From: Lytechinus pictus
Lineage: Eukaryota; Echinodermata; Echinoidea; Temnopleuroida; Toxopneustidae
DNA length: 64,000 nt
Reading direction: 5' to 3'
Assembly (NCBI RefSeq): GCF_037042905.1
Contig: NC_087262.1
Location: forward strand, 6,410,001-6,474,000
Each line of letters begins with the position of its first letter. Position 1 is the stretch's first letter. This document shows positions 60,701-64,000 of the stretch, piece after piece. A model generated the notes under the pieces. That model was not told the origin of the DNA. It saw nothing but the letters and a program-made list of their open reading frames with translations, and made no database searches. The translations under genes were made by a program, and so were the position numbers.

Positions 60701-63113
60701 CACACTTGGGACAGTGTATATTATTATTGCTGGAATAAAGACCTGACGGAAGTGCCCGAATCCACACTTCTTTTGCTTATTTCTCAGCAATTACACAATT
60801 TCTTCCAGAATCCTTTGGCACATATTTTTTATTCAAACAAACAGACACTTGGGTGGTCATTATATTGGATTCTGTAAAAAGGCATTTTGAGATCGTTACC
60901 ACAACTGGCATTTATCTTTAAGTTCAAAGATTATCAGAACATTTCTTCAAAACACTAGTTTTATCTATCATCTTTTTTTTCTTTATTAAACTTCTACTTT
61001 CTTAGACCCATTCTCATCTAGTAAATTTTTGGCACGGGTCTCCCTAAAGTCGATTTCGGAAACCAAAGATCACTTTGTGAGCATTTCTTTAATATGATAA
61101 TCTCCTGCACTGGTTTTTCAAAATCAGTAGATGTACTGGTGCTAAAGACCAGTCCCTATAGAGTACCGAAGTGTGATGTCAGTTGCCATGGTGTCATGGC
61201 AGGCTGGTTCTAAACAGAGTCGCAGCTAACGATCGTCTGTACACATTTGTATTTGCAAATGACTTTGGCTCGTCTGAAAAATAGGTTGCAAGCAATCTAA
61301 TTCCGATAGCAGCCATTTTCTCCTATGAGAAACACACACTTTAATTCCGGGTTCATTTGTTTAGAACCAGGCCGCCATGACACCATGGTAACTGACGTCA
61401 TCGCTTCGGAACTCTATTAAAATGAACTTGTACATTGTAAATTATCATATTCAATTGGAACCAAATTTCAAAAAACTTAAACACTCTTTTAAGCTAAAAA
61501 GGAACACAATAATTGTACAAAAAGAAAAACATTTAAAATATACACTTTAAAACTTTTAGGTTCATAATATTGGATTTGTTTGCTAATATTCCAATAAAAA
61601 TGGTTACGCTAAACTGTATAACTTATGGGCTACAAAAATACTGATCACACCCAAAAATAAAATCATTTTTATACCCTGCAGATAAAACAAAAATACAAAG
61701 TATGAACAATTAACAAGTGGAACGCCTCTGGCAGTCTCGCCGGCATTACGCAATTCGATATAGCAGCATTGCTTCCTTTGAAAAACAGCTAATGAATAAT
61801 TATTCACAGAAGAAACATTAATAACATATTAAAATATTATGTCCATTGACCCAAAATGACCTTTGACCATGATCATGTGACCTAAGGATTGCGCAAAACT
61901 ATCATTCATACTTGATTACCCTTATGTCGATGTTTCATGAGCAAGTACCATAAACTTCCTAAGTTATGATGCCAATTCCACACATACTCCCAACACAGAG
62001 TACAGTGACCTTTAAATGACCTTTGACCTTGGCCATGTTCCTGAAACACACACAGGGTATTCAAGGATACACTGCTGCTCTTATGTCCAAGTTTCATGAA
62101 ATAAATCCATAGACTTTTAAAGTTATGATGACAATTCCACAAATACCCCCAACATTACCATTTAGTTTGTTGACCCTAAATGACCTTTGACCTTCGTCAT
62201 GTGACCTGAAATTGGCACAGGATGTTCAAGGATACTTGATTGCTCTTATGTCCAAGCTTCATGAACTAGAGCCATAAAATATCAAAGTTATGATGACAAT
62301 TCCTCAAATACCCCCATATGGCCAAAGTTCGTTGACCCTTAGTGACCTTTGACCTTGGTCATGTGACCTGAAACTCGCACATTATATTAAGGAATACATG
62401 GTTGCTCTTATGTATAAGTTTCATGATAAGTTTCATGAACTAGATCCATAAACTTTTAAAGTTATGATGAAAATTCCTCAAATAACCCCAACATGACCAA
62501 AGTTTGTTGACCCTAAGTGACCTTTGACCTTAATCATCTGATGCAAAACTCAGGCAGGATATTCAGTGATACACTATTACCCTTATGTTTAAGTTTTATG
62601 AACTAGGTCCATATACTTTTTTAAGTTATGACAACATTTCAAAAACTTAACCTTGGTTAAGATTTCGATATTGATTCCCCCAACATGGTCTAAGTTTATT
62701 GACCCTAAATGACCTTTGACCTTGGTCATGTGACCTGAAACTCAGGCAGGATGTTCAGTAACACTTCATGACCCTTATGTCCAAGTTTCATGAACTAGGT
62801 CCATATACTTTATAAGTTATGATGACATTTCAAAAACTTAACCTTGGTTAAGATTTCAATGTTGACAACGCCGCCGTCGCCGCCGCCGTCGGAAAAGCGG
62901 CGCCTATAGTCTCGCTCTGCTATGCAGGCGAGACAAAAATTAAATGTAATGAAATTAACCTCCTTTTCTTAATACATAAAATAAACAAAATATACATAAA
63001 ACATAAAACACACCTTATCAAGTCCATCCTTGGATATTGATGTTTGTTTTCCTTTGTGAGGCCTTTTCTCTTCTTCCTCTTCTTCCTCAGCCTCATCATC
63101 AGATTCATCAGCA
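41740..63113 (-). CDS. NAF1: NAF1, H/ACA ribonucleoprotein assembly factor (last 7 coding exons; 5' end outside the window)
   Basis: Exons in transcript order: 63113-63014, 60088-59995, 49312-49230, 47957-47797, 45588-45454, 43650-43595, 42716-41740. They give 534 residues, all junctions in frame. Seen: an acidic Glu-rich stretch (EAEEEEEEK), then the Gar1/Naf1 core (VEYLEISLPPSVELIQVGHV, KPDRSVLGQVYELFGPVVSP, FYSVRF, FFAPKN, YVFTEQLK), the hallmark RGSDASWKNDEE and FSDDEAE shared with human NAF1, a basic KKKDRKRK patch, and a 324-residue Pro/Gln-rich tail. Known: NAF1 binds dyskerin and loads it on nascent H/ACA snoRNA, scaRNA and telomerase RNA in the nucleus, and is later replaced by GAR1. 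The tail is longer than in human NAF1. Confidence 0.95.
43228..43405 (+). repeat. 21-22-bp minisatellite (7 units plus a partial)
   Basis: CAGATTTGGGCGCACCATTT units start at 43241, 43263, 43285, 43306, 43327, 43348 and 43369. Isolated GACGCACC words continue to about 43525. In an intron of NAF1. A multiple of three, so both strands stay open without coding anything. Confidence 0.95.
43595..43650 (-). CDS. NAF1: NAF1 small exon
   Basis: 56 nt encoding RNDGFQNGHGQWRHGNGQ, a Gly/Asn/His-rich linker. Acceptor ttattttag, donor gtaaat. Lies between the basic patch and the Pro-rich tail; skipping it would shift the frame. Confidence 0.85.
43925..44125. repeat. AT-rich TTATTCATTTATTT low-complexity tract
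   Basis: Degenerate (TTTATTCA)n run inside a NAF1 intron. The rest of 44126-45015 shows nothing recognised. Confidence 0.6.
45016..45406 (+). mobile_element. MITE family R, full copy
   Basis: Inverted ends GGGCGATTCCGTACTGGA and CTAGCATGGAATCGCCC. Inside, GTAGTCATGTGAAAAAACTT and TTTTTTTGTGTGACTACCCA are inverted, as are TGTACAGGAC and GTCCTGTACGAC. The right end lies 47 bp downstream of the NAF1 exon at 45454. Confidence 0.75.
45454..45588 (-). CDS. NAF1: NAF1 exon with RGSDASWKNDEE motif
   Basis: 135 nt; encodes the most family-specific segment, then EFSDDEAE and the basic patch. Acceptor ctgatgctcag, donor gtaagt. Confidence 0.95.
45600..46226. repeat. GATTGATCG-type foldback pieces around a SINE
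   Basis: GGGTCCCGTCACACAAAG...GCGATTGATCG (46098) and CAATGATTGCATAGCTTTGG ending GGCCCC (46222) form one small foldback; a half copy (GAAGCTTTGCGATTGATCGT) lies at 45615. Confidence 0.5.
45692..45925 (+). repeat. tRNA-derived SINE, family 1
   Basis: A box TGGCCCAGTGGATTGGTCT, B box GGGTTCAAATCCC, body as in the other copies, TTATTATTATC tail. Antisense to NAF1, in its intron. Confidence 0.88.
46354..46519 (+). mobile_element. hAT MITE, 166 bp, exact 8-bp target duplication
   Basis: CAGTGGCACATCC and GGATTT..GATCCGCCCCTG ends, flanked by ATTAAGGC at 46346-46353 and 46520-46527. Two C-rich runs (GTGCCCCCC) inside. Confidence 0.88.
47089..47640 (-). mobile_element. TTAA MITE, family A (copy A4), reverse, outer end lost
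   Basis: TTAA at 47089-47092 followed by AGAGAAATCCAGCCTTTG, box AGAAAGTTATGA near 47190; aligns reversed with A1 until about CATCAATCACCTA. Confidence 0.8.
47797..47957 (-). CDS. NAF1: NAF1 exon, second half of the Gar1-like core
   Basis: 161 nt encoding VYELFGPVVSPFYSVRFNNA to VFTEQLK, beta-barrel strands of the Gar1/Naf1 fold that contact dyskerin in the known family. Acceptor tattttatttcag, donor gtaagt. Confidence 0.95.
48055..48645. mobile_element. Element made of degenerate GGTCTTTCA words
   Basis: CCACAAAGAAAGACCACTGA at the left and CCATTGAA-type words mirrored by GTCTCCGTTCTGTGG at the right give a palindromic outline. Almost all of the 590 bp is 10-13-bp variants of GGTCTTTCAGT or its complement ACTGAAAGACC, switching orientation at about 48110, 48350 and 48505. 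Confidence 0.65.
48655..48809 (-). repeat. tRNA-derived SINE, family 1 (truncated 3')
   Basis: Reverse: GAGCATTGTGGCCCAGTGGA, a degenerate B box, CTTCAGCAAGAAACTTATCC, ends near GAATGGGTACTTGG. Confidence 0.82.
48991..49185 (+). repeat. SINE family 1, 5'-truncated
   Basis: Starts at CCCAGCCATAGC, after the lost A box; body CAGCAAGAAATACATCCACA and GACCCAGGTGAGGTGAATGG; TATTATGC tail. 45 bp from the NAF1 exon at 49230. Confidence 0.78.
49230..49312 (-). CDS. NAF1: NAF1 exon, middle of the Gar1-like core
   Basis: 83 nt encoding IVQAEPNKPALNMDTVLFKP and DRSVLGQ. Acceptor ttcttcttgcag, donor gtaagg. Confidence 0.94.
49391..50232. mobile_element. Foldback family E (copy E1), split by MITE D4
   Basis: GGCCCATATTCTGAACTCGG at the left, AACTTCAGAATATGGGCC at the right, plus TAGACCATGGTCTA near the left end. 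D4 occupies a TTAA of the right arm. Confidence 0.75.
49614..50205 (-). mobile_element. TTAA MITE, family D (copy D4), nested in E1
   Basis: TTAA at 49614-49617 and 50202-50205, ends AGGAGAATGAAACCC and GGGTTTCATTCTCCT, boxes at 49684 (TGAAAGTTTGA) and 49716 (GAAAGTTATG). Confidence 0.92.
50639..51099 (+). mobile_element. hAT-like MITE with 6-bp target duplication
   Basis: CAGAGCTGCCAAGTTGTA and TACTTGGCAGCTCTG ends, flanked by CAAAGG at 50633-50638 and 51100-51105. AT-rich interior with A and T runs. Confidence 0.85.
51628..51946. mobile_element. Foldback family E (copy E2)
   Basis: GGCCCGTATTCTGAAGTCGG and CTAACTTCAGAATACGGGCC inverted ends; TAGACCATGGTCT and CTATCCATACTTAAACCACA inside. 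Uninterrupted. Confidence 0.82.
51947..52620. other. NAF1 intron, nothing recognised
   Basis: AT-rich, with A and T runs; no repeat ends or coding homology seen. Confidence 0.5.
52621..53586. mobile_element. Foldback element (GCTTTTCACACTGCA ends) split by MITE A5
   Basis: ATGCTTTTCACACTGCA at the left and TGCAGTGTGAAAAGCAT at the right are exact complements. The interior repeats TTAACCCCATACTATC and TAGCCC/GGGCTA words. A5 lies in a TTAA near the left end. No clear target duplication. Confidence 0.7.
52643..53263 (+). mobile_element. TTAA MITE, family A (copy A5)
   Basis: TTAA at 52643-52646 and 53260-53263; GAAAGTTATG at 52745, its complement ending 98 nt before the right TTAA. Slightly longer than the other copies through a few small TACATG insertions. 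Confidence 0.92.
54513..54800. mobile_element. Foldback family E (copy E3)
   Basis: Same inverted ends as E2; compared with E2 the centre is in the opposite order (GTATGGATAGCCAATTGTTA, then AGACCATGGTCTAAG). Confidence 0.82.
55397..55560. repeat. Foldback palindrome (ACAAATAGCGAAT arms)
   Basis: Arms of about 55 nt: ACAAATAGCGAATA, GCAATGGTGCGAGATTTCGC and GGTGAAA on the left are mirrored on the right; an inner stem CTATTCAAC / GTTGAATAG lies in the loop. Confidence 0.85.
55902..56935 (-). mobile_element. Non-autonomous hAT-type element carrying a broken BED-finger gene start
   Basis: Ends CAGAGATGCCAAC and GTTGGCATCTCTG, flanked by TAGGCG at 55896-55901 and 56936-56941 (6 bp). It contains the N-terminal part of a transposase-like gene on the - strand and, near the left end, GTGCGCGTAGCGCACATCTC and CGAGCGCAGAGCGCTCG hairpins. 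The catalytic region is missing. Confidence 0.8.
56208..56542 (-). pseudogene. BED-type zinc-finger N-terminus of a hAT-like transposase, frameshifted
   Basis: From ATG at 56542 the frame reads MAENQQKKTKKWSQKYKTEY then SLQYPCIRK; near 56455 it must shift by one base to continue in the frame with YHAFCTICSVDINKVEHGGR, DDIRKHVGSKRHTD and LLTYFTKQG, ending EEEDVTRAL before running into AT repeats. CxxC and HxxxxxH fit a BED-like finger; the YKTEY..YP..K, FCTIC and HGG..D...HV..K.H pattern is one I know from ZBED/hAT-derived invertebrate proteins. The catalytic domain is absent. Product would not be functional as a transposase. Confidence 0.75.
57303..57915 (+). mobile_element. TTAA MITE, family C (copy C3)
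   Basis: TTAA at 57303-57306 and 57912-57915; ends AGGGGTACTCTGGGCTGG and CAGCCTGGAGTATTCCT, somewhat diverged from C1; CAAAGTTATT box 98 nt in. Confidence 0.88.
57916..59379. other. NAF1 intron, nothing recognised
   Basis: AT-rich; short open frames of low complexity only. Confidence 0.5.
59388..59804 (+). mobile_element. hAT MITE with exact 8-bp target duplication
   Basis: CAGGGTGCTACATAAC and TCTGTAGCACCCTG ends, flanked by ACATTCAA at 59380-59387 and 59805-59812. Internal stem GACCAAAATTAGGGTC / GACCCTAATTTTGGTC (16 bp), and GCCCAGTCGGGCAAG words near both ends. Confidence 0.92.
59995..60088 (-). CDS. NAF1: NAF1 exon, start of the Gar1-like core
   Basis: 94 nt encoding RLPEVEYLEISLPPSVELIQ and VGHVSSIIGSL. 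Donor gtgagt; the acceptor tract ttctttctttgtgacag begins immediately beside the TTAA end of a MITE at 60106. Confidence 0.94.
60106..60921 (+). mobile_element. TTAA foldback MITE, family P
   Basis: TTAA at 60106-60109 and 60918-60921; arms AGGTAAATTCCAGTTTTGGT, CAAAGGATTCTGGAAGAAAT and their complements run for more than 200 bp each. It lacks the GAAAGTTATG box of families A-D. The left TTAA is 16 bp from the NAF1 splice acceptor. Confidence 0.85.
61157..61418. mobile_element. Foldback MITE (ATAGAGTACCGAAG ends)
   Basis: ATAGAGTACCGAAGTGTGATG pairs with CATCGCTTCGGAACTCTAT; GTTGCCATGGTGTCATGGC and GCCATGACACCATGGTAAC extend the arms. Contains TGACGTCA at 61393-61400. Target duplication not clear. 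Confidence 0.75.
61712..62938 (+). mobile_element. Tsp/pearl-like element with ~160-bp tandem repeats, copy 1
   Basis: Starts AACAAGTGGAACGCCTCTGG, ends after GCGGCGCC...ATGCAGGCGAGACAAAAA. GTCTCGCC.GCAT at the left (about 61734) mirrors ATGCAGGCGAGAC at the right (62923-62935). Six tandem units of 160-190 bp follow the order TGACCTTTGACCTTGGTCAT, GTGACCTGAAACTC, TATGTCCAAGTTTCATGAAC, AAAGTTATGATGACAATTC. Layout resembles sea urchin Tsp and bivalve pearl elements, thought to be Helitron-like. In the NAF1 intron. Confidence 0.8.
63014..63113 (-). CDS. NAF1: NAF1 acidic exon (5'-most exon in the window)
   Basis: 100 nt encoding ADESDDEAEEEEEEKRPHKG and KQTSISKDGLDK; acceptor tttcttccag, donor gtgtgt. 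Starts in phase 1, so at least one further coding exon lies beyond 64000. Confidence 0.88.
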
Positions 63114-63383
63114 CTGGAAGAAATTGAAACAAAAATTAAGTATTTGATTGTTATATCAGAACCTTCTATAAAGAAGATTTTCTGTTAAGTACATGTACAG
63201 GCAGTTGAATTTGTTTTTATAGGTTTTCAATCTAACATCTTTCTTAAATTAATCACAATTCATCATACATTTTTAACCACAATACATTGCCTGAATTAAT
63301 ATGAATTATGTATTTATTTCTTAAAGTTTAATACTTGGTTTTTCTGAAATTCTATCTTTGTATTTAAAGTGACTGTTCAATGG

Positions 63384-64000
63384 CAACAAGTGGAATGCCT
63401 CTGGCCGTCTCACCTGCATCACGCGATTCAATATAGCAGCAGTGCTGATTTTGAAAACTACTATAACTCGCACAAGATGTTCAGTGATACTTGGTTACTC
63501 TTATTTCCACGTTTTATGAACTAGACCAATACACTTATAGAGATATGATGGCAATTCAACAAATACCCCCAACGTGGCCAAAGTTCTTTGACCTTACATG
63601 ACCTTTGACCTTGATCATGTGACCTGAAACTCGCACAGGATGTTCAGTGATACTTGATTACTATTATGTCCAAGTTTTATGAACTAGACCAACACACTTT
63701 CAAATTTATGGCTGTAATTCAACAAATACCCCAATTTGACCAAAGTTCATTGACCCTAAATGACCTTTGACCTTGATCATGTGACCTGAAACTTGCACAG
63801 GATGTTCAGTAATACTTGATTACTATTATGTCCAAGTTTCATGAATCAGATCCATAAACTTTCAAAGTTATGATGGTAATTCAACAGATACCCCCAATTC
63901 GGCCAAAGTTCATTGACCCTAAATGACCTTTGACCTTGGTCATGTGACGTGAAACTCATGCAGGATGTTCAGTGATACTTGATTAACCTTATGTATAAGT
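63384..64000 (+). mobile_element. Tsp/pearl-like element, copy 2 (runs off the window)
   Basis: Same start (AACAAGTGGAATGCCTCTGG, GTCTCACCTGCAT) and the same unit; three TGACCTTTGACC units (63599, 63761, 63924) before the window ends. Begins 270 bp upstream of the NAF1 acidic exon. Confidence 0.8.

Noticed and set aside
62920..63132. 70-residue - strand frame over the acidic exon
   Set aside because: Out of frame with NAF1; the frame giving EAEEEEEEK joins the next exon correctly.

Overview
This window looks like nuclear DNA of a marine invertebrate deuterostome, most likely an echinoderm and probably a sea urchin. The grounds are GT-AG introns that are large compared with the exons, AT-rich non-coding DNA dense in small non-autonomous transposons, tRNA-derived SINEs, and a ~160-bp tandem-repeat element that resembles the Tsp/pearl type known from sea urchins and bivalves. 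The species assignment is inference from repeat style, not from a marker gene.

Only two host genes can be supported, arranged tail to tail. On the + strand, 108..17464 holds a complete four-exon gene for an SLC16-type monocarboxylate-transporter-like membrane protein (483 residues); intron 1 alone is 15 kb. On the - strand, 63113..41740 holds the last seven coding exons of NAF1, the assembly factor of H/ACA ribonucleoproteins (534 residues visible; the N-terminal exons lie beyond base 64000). All exon junctions of both genes keep the reading frame and have GT-AG borders. The two products have no evident functional link.

The rest is transposon-derived. Intron 1 of the transporter (307-15380) holds TTAA-flanked MITEs, a decayed LINE reverse transcriptase (3.2-5.1 kb), a 1.7-kb hAT-like element with an 8-bp target duplication (6534-8194), GC-rich inverted islands (8.4 and 10.6 kb), a Tc1-like MITE (11 kb), and a 2.2-kb long-TIR element nested inside a mariner-type foldback (12.3-15.3 kb). 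The intergenic part (17.5-41.7 kb) holds SINEs, hAT MITEs, a 3.9-kb TA-flanked element with two kinds of internal tandem repeat (27.5-31.4 kb), a CTTT microsatellite, a LINE tail, and a nested cluster of four TTAA MITEs (37.0-39.3 kb). The NAF1 introns (42.7-63 kb) hold more SINEs and MITEs, a non-autonomous hAT-type element carrying a broken BED-finger transposase start (55.9-56.9 kb), and the Tsp/pearl-like tandem array (61.7-62.9 kb, with a second copy from 63.4 kb).

The strongest unexplained structure is that four otherwise different TTAA MITE families share two internal boxes at the same distance (about 66 and 98 nt) from the TTAA, which suggests one transposase recognition layout serving several families. 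No CRISPR array, rRNA, functional tRNA gene, operon or prokaryotic feature is present.
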